The notes under the pieces: model-generated | The model's input: only the letters and a program-made list of their open reading frames with translations | Databases searched by the model: none | What the model was told of the DNA's origin: nothing | From: Phenylobacterium sp. | Lineage (GTDB): Bacteria; Pseudomonadota; Alphaproteobacteria; Caulobacterales; Caulobacteraceae | Assembly: GCF_030693405.1 (NCBI RefSeq) | Contig: NZ_JAUYAW010000036.1 | Location: forward strand, 1-48,993 | Length of the DNA: 48,993 bases | Direction of reading: 5' to 3' | Program-made: the position numbers and the translations under genes | Shown here: positions 10,035-21,713 of the stretch, piece after piece | How positions within the stretch are numbered: the first letter of the stretch is position 1 | How the letters are laid out: every line of letters begins with the position of its first letter

Positions 10035-12119
10035 TCAGACATCGAGATCTTCGGTGGCGAATTCCGCGTTCTCCTGGATGAAGCGGAAGCGAAGTTCGGC
10101 CTTGCGTCCCATGAGGGCCTCCACCAGGTCGATTACGGCCTCTTCCGAACGCGGCAGGGTGACCCGGGCCAGGATGCGTTTGGCCGGGTCCATGGTGGTT
10201 TCCTTGAGCTGGGCGGGCATCATTTCCCCCAGGCCCTTGAAGCGTCCGATCTCGGGCTTCTTGCCCTTGAAGTCGGTGGCCAGCAGCTCCTCGCGGTGGG
10301 CGTCGTCGCGGGCGTAGACGGTCTTGCCCCCGTGGCTGAGCCGGTAGAGCGGCGGCAGGGCGAGGAAGAGCCGGCCGGCCCGGATCAGACCCGGCATGGT
10401 TCGATAGAAGAAGGTGATCAGCAGCGAGGCGATATGGGCGCCGTCCACATCGGCGTCGGTCATGATGACGATGCGCTCGTAGCGCAGGTCCTCTTCCTTG
10501 AACTTCGCCCCGGGCTGTACGCCCAGAGCCAGCATCAGGTCACTGAGCTCCTTATTGGCCCCCAGCTTTTCGGCGCCGGCCGAGGCCACGTTCAGGATCT
10601 TGCCGCGCAGGGGGAGAATGGCCTGGGTGCGGCGGTCTCGGGCCTGCTTGGCCGAGCCGCCGGCCGAATCGCCCTCCACCAGGAACAGTTCGGTGCCGTC
10701 AGAGGCCTGGATGGCGCAGTCGGCCAGCTTGCCCGGCAGGCGCAGCTTTCGGGTCGCCGAAGCGCGGGCGACGTCCCGGTCCTTGCGCCGCTTCAGCCGC
10801 TCTTCGGCCCGCTCGATGACGAAGGCCAGCAGGGCGCTGGCGGCCTTGGGCTGGGCGGTCAGCCAATGGTCGAAGGGGTCGCGCAGGGCGGCCTCCACCA
10901 GGCGCTGGGCGTCGCTGGAGGACAGGCGCTCCTTGGTCTGGCCCTGGAACTCGGGATTCTTGACGAAGACGCTGATCAGGGCGCCGGCCTGGGCGACCAC
11001 GTCCTCGGCGGTGATCAGGGTCCCGCGCTTCTCATTGGTCAGTTCTGCGTAGGCCTTCAGGCCGCGGGTGAGGGCGGCGCGCAGGCCGGCCTCATGGGTG
11101 CCGCCCTCGGGCGTCGGCACAGTGTTGCAGTAGGACCGCATGAAGCCGTCGGCCTCGCCGAACCCTTCGGCGGTCCAGGTGATCGCCCACTCCACCGCGC
11201 CGGCCTCGCCCTGGCGGGTGAAGCGTCCGGCGAAGGGCTCAGGCGTCACGGTTTCGAGCTTCTCTGCCTGCTCGGCCAGATAGTCGGCCAGGCCGTTGGG
11301 AAAGCGGAACACCGCCTCCGCCGGGGTCTGGTCCTGGATCCGGGCGGGATCACACTTCCAGCGGATCTCCACCCCGCCGAACAGATAGGCTTTCGAGCGC
11401 GCCATCCGATAGAGCCGGGCGGGCTTGAAGGCGGCCCCTTCGCCGAAGATCTGAGGGTCGGGCAGGAAGCGGATCATGGTGCCGTGCTTGCGGCTGGGTT
11501 GGCCCTTCTCGATGGCCCCCAGCGGCTTGCCCCGGGCGAAGGCCTGGCGCCACTCGAAGCCGTCCTTCCAGGCCGTCACCTCGACCAGTTCCGACAGCGC
11601 GTTGACCACCGAGACGCCGACCCCGTGCAGGCCGCCGGACGTCTCATAGGCCTTGCCGGAGAATTTCCCGCCCGAGTGCAGCACCGTCATGATGACTTCC
11701 AGGGCCGACTTGCCCGGGTGCTTGGGATGGGGATCGACAGGAATGCCGCGACCGTCGTCCTTGACGCTGAGATAGCCGTCGGCGTCGAGGCTGACCTCGA
11801 TGAACTTGGCGTGGCCGGCGACGGCCTCGTCCATGGCGTTGTCCAGCACCTCGGCGAACAGATGGTGCAGGGCCCGCTCATCGGTGCCGCCGATATACAT
11901 GCCCGGCCGCTTGCGCACCGGCTCCAGCCCCTCAAGGACCTCGATGTCCTTGGCCGAGTAGCCCCCGGCCGTGTCCGCGCCGGCCTGAGGCGCCTTGCTG
12001 GCCGGCGGCGGCGGAGGCGGCGGGCTGGGGCGCGGCTCATGGCTCTGCGCCAGCGGCGAGGCGGCCGGCGGGTTCAGGGCGTCATCGAAGAGGGAGGCTT
12101 GGGGAGGGGCCTTGGACAT
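10035..12119 (-). CDS. parE: DNA topoisomerase IV subunit B (ParE)
   Basis: 694-aa ATPase subunit of topoisomerase IV, which decatenates daughter chromosomes with ParC. The N-terminal GHKL ATPase shows [11 protein letters not shown] (Asn94), DDGRGIPVD and [17 protein letters not shown]. The Toprim domain shows [15 protein letters not shown] and [25 protein letters not shown] and the length, shorter than GyrB and lacking the GyrB tail insertion, favour ParE. About 55 residues of disordered, proline-rich sequence (PSPPPPPPP at 31-39) precede the ATPase domain. I take the ATG at 12119; a TTG at 12176 would extend the frame by 19 residues but has no support. The glnA terminator lies just upstream. 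Confidence 0.95.
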   Translation of the reverse strand: MSKAPPQASLFDDALNPPAASPLAQSHEPRPSPPPPPPPASKAPQAGADTAGGYSAKDIEVLEGLEPVRKRPGMYIGGTDERALHHLFAEVLDNAMDEAVAGHAKFIEVSLDADGYLSVKDDGRGIPVDPHPKHPGKSALEVIMTVLHSGGKFSGKAYETSGGLHGVGVSVVNALSELVEVTAWKDGFEWRQAFARGKPLGAIEKGQPSRKHGTMIRFLPDPQIFGEGAAFKPARLYRMARSKAYLFGGVEIRWKCDPARIQDQTPAEAVFRFPNGLADYLAEQAEKLETVTPEPFAGRFTRQGEAGAVEWAITWTAEGFGEADGFMRSYCNTVPTPEGGTHEAGLRAALTRGLKAYAELTNEKRGTLITAEDVVAQAGALISVFVKNPEFQGQTKERLSSSDAQRLVEAALRDPFDHWLTAQPKAASALLAFVIERAEERLKRRKDRDVARASATRKLRLPGKLADCAIQASDGTELFLVEGDSAGGSAKQARDRRTQAILPLRGKILNVASAGAEKLGANKELSDLMLALGVQPGAKFKEEDLRYERIVIMTDADVDGAHIASLLITFFYRTMPGLIRAGRLFLALPPLYRLSHGGKTVYARDDAHREELLATDFKGKKPEIGRFKGLGEMMPAQLKETTMDPAKRILARVTLPRSEEAVIDLVEALMGRKAELRFRFIQENAEFATEDLDV

Positions 12120-12200
12120 TGGCTCGGAAGCTGGGGCGATTCGGGAGGCCCCGGTATGAATCGGGGGGCGAGACAAATCAATGCGTAGGGCCCTGAACGG

Positions 12201-12229
12201 AAAAAGGGCCGCAGCTTGCGCCGCGGCCC
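12201..12229 (-). terminator. Rho-independent terminator of glnBA
   Basis: Read on the minus strand: GGGCCGC, loop of 10 bases, GCGGCCC, then TTTTT. A perfect 7-bp GC stem with a T-run, 27 bases after the glnA stop, in the expected orientation. Confidence 0.85.
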
Positions 12230-12256
12230 CTCAAATCCAACCTCAGGCGTTGAGGC

Positions 12257-13666
12257 TTAGCACTTGTAGTACATGTCGAATTCGACGGGGTGCGGATGCA
12301 GTTGCAGGCGCATCACCTCTTCCATCTTCAGCTCGATATAGCTGTCGATGAAGTCGTCATCCATCACGCCGCCCTTCTTGAGGAAGGCGCGGTCCTTGTC
12401 GAGGTTCTCCAGGGCTTCACGCAGGGAGCCGCAGACTTCCGGAACCTTCTTCTGCTCGCGCGGCGGCAGGTCATAGAGGTTCTTGTCCATGGCCGGACCC
12501 GGATCGATCTTGTTCTCGATCCCGTCGAGGCCAGCCATCAGCAGGGCGACGAAGGTCAGATAGGGGTTGCCCATCGGATCGGGGAAGCGGGCCTCGATGC
12601 GCTTGGCCTTCGGCGAGTCCACGTGCGGGATGCGGATGGAGGCCGAGCGGTTACGCGACGAATAGGCCAGTTTCACGGGCGCTTCGTAGCCGGGCACCAG
12701 GCGCTTGTAGCTGTTGGTGGTGGAGTTGGCGAAGGCGTTGATGGCCTTGGCGTGCTTGATGATGCCGCCGATGTACCAGAGGCAGTCCTGCGACAGGCCG
12801 GCATACTTGTCGCCGGCGAACATGGGCTGGCCGTCCTTCCAGATCGACTGGTGGACGTGCATGCCCGAGCCGTTGTCGCCGAACATCGGCTTGGCCATGA
12901 AGGTGGCGGTCTTGCCGTAGGCGGCGGCGACGTTGTGGATGACGTACTTATAGAGCTGCATCCGGTCGGCCATGGTCAGCAGATCGGAGAACTTCAGGCC
13001 AAGCTCGTGCTGGGCCGGCGCCACCTCGTGGTGGTGCTTTTCGGGCTGCATGCCCAGCTCGCCCATGACGGCCAGCATTTCGCCGCGCAGGTCCTGGGCG
13101 GAGTCCACGGGGTTGACCGGGAAGTAGCCGCCCTTGGGGCCGGGCCGATGGCCCATATTGCCCTCGGCATATTCCTTGGACGAGTTCACCGGCAGTTCGG
13201 TGGAGTCGAAGGCGTAGCCGGTGTTGTGGCCGGCCGTAGACCAGCGAACGTCGTCAAACAGGAAGAACTCGGCCTCGGGGCCGAAATAGACGGTGTCGCC
13301 GATGCCCGCCGACTTCACATAGTTCAGGGCCGCCTTGGCGATGGAGCGCGGGTCGCGGTTGTAGGGGGTGTTGGTGTCGGGGTTCAGCACGTCGCAGAAC
13401 AGGCAGAGCGTCGTCTGCTGATAGAAGGGGTCAATATAGGCCGAGTTCAGGTCCGGACGCAGCTTCATGTCGGACTCGTTGATGGCCTTCCAGCCGACGA
13501 TCGACGAGCCGTCGAACATGGTGCCGTCGGTCAGGAAGTCGTCATCGACCAGGTCGATGTCGAACGTCACATGCTGCATCTTGCCGCGGATGTCGGTGAA
13601 GCGAACGTCGACATATTTGACGTCCTTCTCAGCGATCATATCCAGGATGTCTTTGGCGGTAGTCAT
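12257..13666 (-). CDS. glnA: Type I glutamine synthetase
   Basis: 469-aa GlnA, which condenses glutamate and ammonia to glutamine with ATP; a cytosolic dodecamer. Conserved elements include [10 protein letters not shown], the metal/substrate segments [11 protein letters not shown] and [10 protein letters not shown], and the adenylylation site [10 protein letters not shown] with Tyr398, so activity is probably controlled by GlnE adenylylation under PII. It lies 37 bases downstream of glnB in the same direction, the usual alphaproteobacterial glnB-glnA operon, and ends at a strong terminator. Length is standard for the beta/adenylylated class. Confidence 0.98.
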   Translation of the reverse strand: MTTAKDILDMIAEKDVKYVDVRFTDIRGKMQHVTFDIDLVDDDFLTDGTMFDGSSIVGWKAINESDMKLRPDLNSAYIDPFYQQTTLCLFCDVLNPDTNTPYNRDPRSIAKAALNYVKSAGIGDTVYFGPEAEFFLFDDVRWSTAGHNTGYAFDSTELPVNSSKEYAEGNMGHRPGPKGGYFPVNPVDSAQDLRGEMLAVMGELGMQPEKHHHEVAPAQHELGLKFSDLLTMADRMQLYKYVIHNVAAAYGKTATFMAKPMFGDNGSGMHVHQSIWKDGQPMFAGDKYAGLSQDCLWYIGGIIKHAKAINAFANSTTNSYKRLVPGYEAPVKLAYSSRNRSASIRIPHVDSPKAKRIEARFPDPMGNPYLTFVALLMAGLDGIENKIDPGPAMDKNLYDLPPREQKKVPEVCGSLREALENLDKDRAFLKKGGVMDDDFIDSYIELKMEEVMRLQLHPHPVEFDMYYKC

Positions 13667-13703
13667 GGCGGTTATCCCCTAACTCGCGTGATAGGTCAGA
13701 ACG

Positions 13704-15817
<2,114 letters not shown>

Positions 15818-15820
15818 CCC

Positions 15821-16390
15821 ATGCCGCGTCTCTATCTGATCCGCCACGGAAAGCCTGCCGCCACCTGGGGTGGCCATGATGACGATCCGGGGCTGGATGA
15901 GACGGGCCGCCAGCAGGCGGCTGCGGCTCGAGACCATCTGTTGGGCCTGCCCGATGGTCATCGCCCCCGGCTGGTTGTCTCGTCCCCGCTGGCCCGCTGT
16001 CGCGAGACCGCCGAGCCGACCGCGCGCGCCCTGGGCGTGGAGGTCGAGATCGATCCGGGGGTCGGCGAGATTCCGACGCCCGCCTCTCTTGCCGCCGCAG
16101 ACCGCGGTGAGTGGCTGCGCCAGGCCTTTCAGGGCGCCTGGGGTGAGATCACGGGCGACCTGGACTATGACGCCTGGCGGCGGCAGGTGGCGCAGGCGCT
16201 GCACGCCCGCGGCGACACGGCCGTCTTCAGTCATTTCGTGGCCATCAATGCAGTGGTCTCGCTGCTCACCGGCGAGGACCGCGTAGTCAGCTTCCGTCCA
16301 GATCATACTTCGATCACCGTCTTGGAAACCGACGGTAAGACCTTGACCTTGGTGGAGAAGGGGCGAGAAGCCTCCACCGGCGTACTGTAG
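15821..16390 (+). CDS. Histidine phosphatase (phosphoglycerate mutase-like) family protein
   Basis: 189-aa protein of the histidine phosphatase superfamily. The phospho-acceptor motif LYLIRHGKP (His9 in RHG) is at the N-terminus, an arginine-rich phosphate pocket appears at PLARCRETAEP, an acidic residue at Glu83, and the second catalytic histidine in FSHFVAINA (His138). The set is complete, so phosphatase activity is likely; the substrate cannot be told from sequence. It starts three bases after the thiolase-like gene's stop and is 18 bases ahead of nnr, suggesting one operon. Confidence 0.9.
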   Translation: MPRLYLIRHGKPAATWGGHDDDPGLDETGRQQAAAARDHLLGLPDGHRPRLVVSSPLARCRETAEPTARALGVEVEIDPGVGEIPTPASLAAADRGEWLRQAFQGAWGEITGDLDYDAWRRQVAQALHARGDTAVFSHFVAINAVVSLLTGEDRVVSFRPDHTSITVLETDGKTLTLVEKGREASTGVL

Positions 16391-16408
16391 CAGACCAGCG
16401 GAGGTCCC

Positions 16409-17854
16409 GTGGCGGCCAAACAGATTCTGACCGTAGCCGAGATGGCTGCGGCTGATCGCGCGGCGGTGGCCGCGGGGACCCCGGCCCTTGAGTTGATGTC
16501 ACGGGCTGGCGCTGCGGTGGTCGGCGCTGTCGTCTGTCGCTTTTCCCCCTGCGAGACGGTGGTCCTTTGTGGTCCCGGCGACAATGGCGGCGACGGCTAT
16601 GTGGTGGCGCGGCTTCTGGCTGAACAGGGTTGGCCGGTGCGGGTCGCCGCCGTCGCCCCGCCGAGCTCTCCCAGCGCCAAGGCCATGGCCGCCCAGTGGA
16701 CCGGGGTGACGCTCGATCTCGACGCAGAGCTGGAGGCCGAGCTCTTTATCGACGCCCTGTTTGGCGCAGGCCTGTCAGGTCCGCTGTCGGGGGATGCGGC
16801 CCGGGTGGTCCAGCAGATCAATGCGGTTCCGGAACGCGTTGTCGCTGTTGACGTGCCGAGCGGTCTGCCTGGGGATACGGGCCAGCCGCAAGGCGTCTGT
16901 GGCCGCGCGGCGCTGACGGTGACGTTTCACGCCCGCAAGCCCGCCCATGTGCTTGAGCCGGGCCGGGGGCGCTGCGGCGAGGTGATCGTCGCCGATATCG
17001 GGCTGGCCCCCTCGGAGGCGACCCTTTTCGAAAACGGCCCCGACCTTTGGGCGGCGCGGTTTCCCTGGCCGACAGCGGCCTCGCACAAGCACGCCCGGGG
17101 CCGGCTGGTGGTGGTGAGCGGCCCGGCCTGGAGCACAGGCGCAGCGCGGCTGGCCGCCCGGGGCGGCCTGCGGATCGGCGCCGGCGTGGTCACTGTCCTG
17201 TCGCCGGGCGAGGCGCTGGCGACCAATGCCGCCCATCTGGAAGCCATCATGCTGCGGCCCTTCGAGACTGAGGCCGAGCTTGAGGCCCTGGCGACTGAGG
17301 TGGACGCCGCCGTGATCGGTCCCGCCGCCGGGGTCAGCGAGACGACCCTGATGAATGTCCTGGCGCTCGCCCGCACGGGCGCGGCCCTGGTGCTCGACGC
17401 CGACGCCATCACGGTGTTCCAGCAGGATCCCGAGGAGCTGTTCTCGGTGCTGGACCGGGACGATGTGCTCACGCCGCATCCGGGCGAGTTCGACCGGCTG
17501 TTTCCCGGCGTTCTGGCGGGCGAAACCGACCGGATCACCGCCACGCGCCGGGCCGCAGAGCTGGCGGACGCCGTCGTCCTGCTGAAGGGTCCGGACACGG
17601 TCGTCGCTGCGCCGGATGGACGCGCCGCCGTCGCCCTGAACGGCTCACCCTGGCTGGCTACGGCCGGATCGGGTGATGTGCTGGCGGGGTTCATCGGGGG
17701 GCTGATCGCCCAGGGGATGGACAGCTTCGAGGCCGCCTGTGCGGCGACCTGGATCCATGCCGAGGCCGCTCATGCCCACGGCCCAGGGCTGATCGCCGAA
17801 GACCTGCCGGACCTGACGCCAGGGGTGCTGCGAGGGCTGTACGTCGCACGCTAG
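16409..17854 (+). CDS. nnr: Bifunctional NAD(P)H-hydrate epimerase / ADP-dependent dehydratase
   Basis: 481-aa fusion enzyme that repairs hydrated NADH and NADPH. The N-terminal YjeF_N-type epimerase half (about 1-205) includes VVLCGPGDNGGDGYVVARLL. The C-terminal ribokinase-like dehydratase half (about 215-481) shows LTPHPGEFDRL and the nucleotide-binding loop LATAGSGDVLAGFIGGL. I use the GTG at 16409 because GGAGG stands four bases upstream. It is the third gene of the thiolase-like/phosphatase run and leaves a 261-base noncoding gap downstream, where I see only short imperfect hairpins. Confidence 0.95.
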   Translation: MAAKQILTVAEMAAADRAAVAAGTPALELMSRAGAAVVGAVVCRFSPCETVVLCGPGDNGGDGYVVARLLAEQGWPVRVAAVAPPSSPSAKAMAAQWTGVTLDLDAELEAELFIDALFGAGLSGPLSGDAARVVQQINAVPERVVAVDVPSGLPGDTGQPQGVCGRAALTVTFHARKPAHVLEPGRGRCGEVIVADIGLAPSEATLFENGPDLWAARFPWPTAASHKHARGRLVVVSGPAWSTGAARLAARGGLRIGAGVVTVLSPGEALATNAAHLEAIMLRPFETEAELEALATEVDAAVIGPAAGVSETTLMNVLALARTGAALVLDADAITVFQQDPEELFSVLDRDDVLTPHPGEFDRLFPGVLAGETDRITATRRAAELADAVVLLKGPDTVVAAPDGRAAVALNGSPWLATAGSGDVLAGFIGGLIAQGMDSFEAACAATWIHAEAAHAHGPGLIAEDLPDLTPGVLRGLYVAR

Positions 17855-18115
17855 ACCAGGAGCGATTGCTCTGTTAGCGATCCGAGGTCGTTCTAGAGCC
17901 GTGACCTGTGTCTCGCCTGACCCGCAACTCCGTCCTTGCTGACGCACCTGTAGCCGCCGGCGCGGCGATGGTGCGCGGGGCGCGGGCTGGGGAAACAGGG
18001 ACCAGAATCTAGCCACAGCGCTGGATGACGACATCCTCCCCAAGCCCGGCCGTGATGGCGGGCGGGGTCGAGACGACGCCGGAGCGCACATCAGGCCCGT
18101 TCCGGACACCAACCC

Positions 18116-18757
18116 ATGACAGGCTACACCCCACAACTCCTTGGCGCGCTCGGCCTCTTCGCCTTCGCCTCGTCAATCACGCCAGGCCCCAACAACGCCA
18201 TGCTGATGACGTCTGGCGCCAATTATGGCTTTGCCCGCACCCTGCCGCACCTGGCCGGGGTGGTGCTGGGGTTTACGATCCTGCTGTTGGCCGTGGGGTT
18301 TGGCCTGGGCGGCCTGTTCTCGGCCCATCCCACCGCGCACACGGCGCTAAAGGCGCTGGGCGCGGCCTATCTGCTCTGGCTCGCCTGGAAGATTGCTGGC
18401 GCCGAGGGCATGGGGGAGAGGGCGGCGAGCGCCCGGCCCTTCACCTTCCTCCAGGCCGCCGGTTTCCAGTGGGTCAACCCTAAGGCCTGGACCATGGCGG
18501 TCGGCGTCGCGGCCGCCTATGTGCCGCAACAAGGCGGCGTCCTCGACATGCTGATCGCTGGTCTGGTGGTCTTCGCCATCAGCATTCCCTGCGCGGCCGC
18601 CTGGGCGGGGTCCGGCGTGGCGCTTCGCCGCCTGTTGGAGGAGCCCAGCGCGCTCAGGCTGTTCAACTGGACCATGGCCGCGCTGCTTCTGGCGTCGCTG
18701 GCGCCGGTTCTGATGGAGTTGGCCCAGACGATAGCGGCGGTGGTCAAGCCAGCTTGA
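18116..18757 (+). CDS. LysE/RhtB-family amino acid exporter
   Basis: 213-aa inner-membrane protein of the LysE/RhtB family, exporters of amino acids or related small metabolites. It has the family N-terminal motif SSITPGPNNAML near residues 19-30 and about six hydrophobic segments; WVNPKAWTMAVG in the middle is also characteristic. Length is normal. No regulator of the LysG type is adjacent. The substrate cannot be predicted. tRNA-Leu begins 37 bases after the stop. Confidence 0.92.
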   Translation: MTGYTPQLLGALGLFAFASSITPGPNNAMLMTSGANYGFARTLPHLAGVVLGFTILLLAVGFGLGGLFSAHPTAHTALKALGAAYLLWLAWKIAGAEGMGERAASARPFTFLQAAGFQWVNPKAWTMAVGVAAAYVPQQGGVLDMLIAGLVVFAISIPCAAAWAGSGVALRRLLEEPSALRLFNWTMAALLLASLAPVLMELAQTIAAVVKPA

Positions 18758-18782
18758 CGCGCGAAGGCAAACCGCCGATGGC
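18754..18782 (+). promoter_or_regulatory. Candidate promoter of tRNA-Leu
   Basis: TTGACG, 17-base spacer, GATGGC, placing a start a few bases before the tRNA 5' end at 18795; it overlaps the last codon of the LysE gene. The -10 match is poor. Confidence 0.3.
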
Positions 18783-18794
18783 AGGCGATGGAAC

Positions 18795-18879
18795 GCGGGC
18801 GTGGCGGAACTGGTAGACGCACTGGATTTAGGTTCCAGCGCCGCAAGGCGTGGAGGTTCGAGTCCTCTCGCCCGCACCA
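18795..18879 (+). tRNA. tRNA-Leu (anticodon TAG)
   Basis: 85-base tRNA with encoded CCA. Acceptor stem GCGGGCG/CGCCCGC, anticodon arm CTGGA-TTTAGGT-TCCAG giving anticodon TAG (reads CUA), and a class II variable arm CGCC-GCAA-GGCG, as expected for leucine. TTCGAGT T-loop present. Confidence 0.97.
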
Positions 18880-18895
18880 CCTTTGCACTTGGACA

Positions 18896-18949
18896 GGGGA
18901 GGCGCCCGTGACATAAGGGCGCCCTCCCGCCGCCTCGACGTAGGCGGCG
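18896..18949 (+). other. Two adjacent GC hairpins between tRNA-Leu and tig
   Basis: First hairpin: GGGGAGGCGCCC against GGGCGCCCTCCC, with one bulged base (18896-18928). Second hairpin: CGCCGCCT, loop CGACGT, AGGCGGCG (18928-18949). No good T-run follows, so these could end the tRNA transcript by another route or structure the tig leader. Confidence 0.5.
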
Positions 18950-19016
18950 CTTCCCGTTTCACCATTAGGCGGACCGTCAAGAGCGCGTGACAGCGCCCCG
19001 GAGTCCGGAAGCAAGA

Positions 19017-20381
19017 ATGTCGATGCAGATCGTTGAAAAGTCCGGTGAAGGCCTGAGCCGCGTCTATGGCGTCACTGTTCCGGCGGCCGACCTGGCCGAA
19101 CGCCTGGAAGCACGCATCACCGAGATCACGCCCCAGCTCAACATCAAGGGCTTCCGCCCGGGCAAGGTGCCGCCGGCCCATGTGCGTCGGGTTCACGGCA
19201 AGGCCCTGATGGCCGAGCTGGTCGAGCAGACCATTTCGGAATCCACCCAGAAGGTGCTGGAAGAGAACAAGCTGCGCCCCGCCGGCGAACCGGCCCTGAC
19301 GCCCGAGGGCGACCTGCAGGAAGTGGTGGACGGCAAGGCCGACCTGTCCTTCGAGATCGCCCTGGAAGTCATGCCGGAATTCGATCCGGTCGATCCTGCG
19401 ACCCTGGAACTGGTCCGCCCGGTCTACAAGCCCGGCGATGATGAGGTCGACGAGGCCCTGGCCGAGCTGGCCAAGCAGAACCGCAGCTTCGAGCCGCGCA
19501 CCGGCAAGACTGTGAAGGCCAAGGACGGCGATCAGGTCACCATCGACTTCGTCGGCAAGATTGACGGCGAAGCCTTTGAAGGCGGATCGGCCGAAGGCGC
19601 TCAGCTGGTGCTTGGCTCGGGCAGCTTCATCCCTGGCTTCGAAGACCAGCTGGTCGGCGCCAAACCGGACAGCGATGTGGTGGTCAAGGTGACCTTCCCC
19701 GAAGAATATCAGGCCGCTCATCTGGCCGGGAAGGAAGCCGAGTTCGAGGTCAAGGTGACCGCCGTCTCGGCCCCGGTGGACACTGTCGCCGACGACGCCT
19801 TCGCCGAGAAGCTGGGCATTGAGAGCCTGGACAAGCTTAAAGGGCTGCTGCGCGACAACATTGAGCAGCAGTATGTGAGCGCCTCGCGCTTCAAGCTGAA
19901 GCGCGCCCTTCTGGACGCGCTGGACACCAAGCACGACTTCCCCCTGCCGCCCAAAATGGTCGAGGCCGAGTTCGCCGCCATCTGGACTCAGGTTCAGCAG
20001 GACAAGGCGCAGGAGTCCCTGCCGCCAGAAGACGCCGGTAAGACCGACGAGCAGCTGGAGTCGGAGTATCGCAAGATCGCCGAGCGCCGGGTGCGTCTGG
20101 GCCTGGTGCTGGCCGAGATCGGCCGGATCAACAACGTCCAGGTGACCGAGCAGGAGCTGCTTGAGGCCATGCGCCAGGAGGCCATGCGCTATGGTCCCCA
20201 GGCGCAGCAGGTCTTCGACATGTTCCGCCAGAACCCCAACGCCCAGGCCCAGCTCCGCGCCCCGATCTTCGAGGACAAGGTCGTCGACCTGATCGTCGAA
20301 AAGGCCAAGGTCGAGGACAAGGACGTCAGCAAGGACGAACTGATGGCCGAGGACGATCTGCCGGAAGGCTACGGCGAGTAA
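19017..20381 (+). CDS. tig: Trigger factor, ribosome-bound chaperone
   Basis: 454-aa chaperone and peptidyl-prolyl isomerase that meets nascent chains at the ribosome exit tunnel. The ribosome-docking signature GFRPGK is at residues 45-50. The central FKBP domain spans ~165-245 ([17 protein letters not shown], then [15 protein letters not shown]). The C-terminal helical arms follow and end in an acidic tail. I use the ATG at 19017, preceded by GGAAG; a GTG at 18987 would add ten atypical residues. It precedes clpP as in many proteobacteria, with a 202-base structured gap between them. Confidence 0.96.
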   Translation: MSMQIVEKSGEGLSRVYGVTVPAADLAERLEARITEITPQLNIKGFRPGKVPPAHVRRVHGKALMAELVEQTISESTQKVLEENKLRPAGEPALTPEGDLQEVVDGKADLSFEIALEVMPEFDPVDPATLELVRPVYKPGDDEVDEALAELAKQNRSFEPRTGKTVKAKDGDQVTIDFVGKIDGEAFEGGSAEGAQLVLGSGSFIPGFEDQLVGAKPDSDVVVKVTFPEEYQAAHLAGKEAEFEVKVTAVSAPVDTVADDAFAEKLGIESLDKLKGLLRDNIEQQYVSASRFKLKRALLDALDTKHDFPLPPKMVEAEFAAIWTQVQQDKAQESLPPEDAGKTDEQLESEYRKIAERRVRLGLVLAEIGRINNVQVTEQELLEAMRQEAMRYGPQAQQVFDMFRQNPNAQAQLRAPIFEDKVVDLIVEKAKVEDKDVSKDELMAEDDLPEGYGE

Positions 20382-20386
20382 GCCTT

Positions 20387-20466
20387 GCAGGTCACGCCAC
20401 AGCGGCGCGACAATGTGATTGCGGATCCCGGCGTGGCCTGCAGGCGGCGCCGGGATTGTGCATTTT
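20387..20466 (+). promoter_or_regulatory. Overlapping, mutually exclusive hairpins between tig and clpP
   Basis: Stem A pairs 20387-20398 with 20430-20441 (11 Watson-Crick pairs plus one G-U). Stem B pairs ATCCCGGCG (20425-20433) with CGCCGGGAT (20448-20456) perfectly, and is followed by TGTGCATTTT. They share 20430-20433, so only one can form. Stem B plus the T-rich stretch could act as a tig terminator and A as its competitor. Confidence 0.5.
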
Positions 20467-20501
20467 AGGGCTTCCGAAAGGGCCGGCGTCGGAGGGTCGC
20501 C

Positions 20502-20530
20502 TTGCAACCGGCCGCCGCAGACGCGATATC
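20502..20530 (+). promoter_or_regulatory. Candidate clpP promoter
   Basis: TTGCAA, 17-base spacer, GATATC, giving a start ~47 bases before the clpP ATG at 20584. Read as CTTGCAA it also resembles a heat-shock -35 element, but there is no matching CCCAT-type -10. Published work on C. crescentus, as I recall it, maps one clpP promoter just upstream of the gene. Confidence 0.4.
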
Positions 20531-20583
20531 GGAAGGGACGGCGGCGATCAGACGTTCGCCAATCGAGAAGGGCTCTTAAGCTT

Positions 20584-21198
20584 ATGCGTGACCATGTGAC
20601 CACCGCGCTCAACCTCGTGCCCATGGTGGTCGAACAGACCAGCCGCGGCGAACGCGCCTTCGACATTTTCTCCCGGCTGCTGAAGGAACGAATCATCTTC
20701 CTCAACGGCCCGGTCGAGGACGGCATGGCCGCCCTGATCTGCGCCCAGCTTCTCTATCTGGAGTCCGAGAACCCCAAGAAAGAGATCTCCATGTACATCA
20801 ACTCGCCGGGCGGCATCGTGACGTCCGGCCTGGCGATCTACGACACCATGCAGTACGTGAAGAGCCCGATCTCCACGGTCTGCATGGGCATGGCGGCCTC
20901 CATGGGCTCGTTCCTGCTAATGGCCGGCGAGAAGGACCAGCGGATCTCGCTGCCCAACGCCCGGATCATGGTCCACCAGCCCTCGGGCGGCTACACCGGC
21001 AAGGCCTCGGACATCCAGCGGCATGCCGAGGACATCATCAAGACCAAGGGCCGCCTGAACGAGCTCTACGCCAAGCACACCGGCCAGCCGATCGAGGTGG
21101 TCGAGGCCACCCTTGACCGCGACCATTTCATGACCGCCGAGGAAGCCAAGGCGTGGGGCATTGTCGACCACGTCTATGAGCGGCGCTCGGAGGACTGA
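20584..21198 (+). CDS. clpP: ATP-dependent Clp protease proteolytic subunit
   Basis: 204-aa ClpP serine peptidase, forming the tetradecameric chamber fed by ClpX or ClpA. The catalytic triad is complete: Ser106 in GMAASMGSF, His131 in MVHQPSGG and Asp180 in TLDRDHFM. The N-terminus [19 protein letters not shown] is typical, so I use the ATG at 20584 and not the long upstream extension of the frame. It is separated from clpX by a minus-strand gene pair, so clpP and clpX cannot share a simple operon. Confidence 0.98.
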   Translation: MRDHVTTALNLVPMVVEQTSRGERAFDIFSRLLKERIIFLNGPVEDGMAALICAQLLYLESENPKKEISMYINSPGGIVTSGLAIYDTMQYVKSPISTVCMGMAASMGSFLLMAGEKDQRISLPNARIMVHQPSGGYTGKASDIQRHAEDIIKTKGRLNELYAKHTGQPIEVVEATLDRDHFMTAEEAKAWGIVDHVYERRSED

Positions 21199-21208
21199 AG
21201 ACCCCGTT

Positions 21209-21245
21209 GCGCGGCGCTGCTCAGGCGCCGCGCGCGGATCTTTGA
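21209..21245 (+). terminator. Probable clpP terminator
   Basis: Perfect 9-bp stem GCGCGGCGC, loop of seven bases, GCGCCGCGC, eleven bases after the clpP stop, followed by GCGGATCTTTG. Strong stem but short T-run. Confidence 0.55.
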
Positions 21246-21278
21246 CCTGGCCGCCGGCCTAGTTCGGCGAGCCGCCTC

Positions 21279-21713
21279 CTAACTGTCCGAGGGCTTAGAC
21301 GCGAGCGGGTCGAGCGGGGCGCCATCCTCAGTTAGCGGTGGATACTGATCGGGGCGGGTCAGATAGTAGGCGATCCCAGGGGTCCCGCTCTCGCCCGCGA
21401 CCGCGCGATTATATACCCGTCCCTCAAAGCCACCTCTTTGAGCGCGTTTGGCCAGGCGGGCGGCCTCTACAGCCTCTGGACTGAGGCCGGCGGCGGCGAT
21501 CAGGGCCATCAACACCTCGCTGACGTCGGCCAGTTCCTCGAGGAGGTCATCGGCCGTGGCGACGGCGACCTCCTCAGCCTCCTCCAGGAGTTTCGCCTTG
21601 AGCGCGGTGAGGAACTCTGCGTCCCCGAGCCGGTGACAGAACACGGTCAGGCCTTGTTCGCGCATCATCGGGGGAAGACCGTCGCGGATCAGCTTCTCCA
21701 CCCGAAACCGCAT
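21279..21713 (-). CDS. MazG-like nucleoside triphosphate pyrophosphohydrolase
   Basis: 144-aa all-alpha NTP pyrophosphohydrolase-type protein, a likely house-cleaning enzyme that splits non-canonical NTPs to NMP and pyrophosphate. The magnesium-binding pattern is visible as EEAEE (44-48) followed by EELADVSEVL (from residue 59), the arrangement of MazG/HisE-like proteins. KRAQRGGF is the usual downstream motif. The last ~35 residues form a Pro-rich tail. Its ATG shares one base with the stop of the upstream HAD phosphatase gene, so the two are translationally coupled. Substrate unknown. Confidence 0.88.
   Translation of the reverse strand: MRFRVEKLIRDGLPPMMREQGLTVFCHRLGDAEFLTALKAKLLEEAEEVAVATADDLLEELADVSEVLMALIAAAGLSPEAVEAARLAKRAQRGGFEGRVYNRAVAGESGTPGIAYYLTRPDQYPPLTEDGAPLDPLASKPSDS

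Noticed and set aside
8874..12188. 1104-codon open frame on the plus strand
   Set aside because: It lies antisense to the helicase and parE genes, both of which have complete family motifs; the product has biased composition (Gly, Leu, Gln, Arg) expected from reading GC-rich coding DNA on the opposite strand.
17855..18115. Riboswitch upstream of the LysE gene
   Set aside because: The 261-base region shows only short imperfect stems and no aptamer pattern I recognise.
18828..20726. 632-codon minus-strand frame over tRNA-Leu, tig and the start of clpP
   Set aside because: It would cross a tRNA gene and two conserved genes on the other strand; no family similarity.
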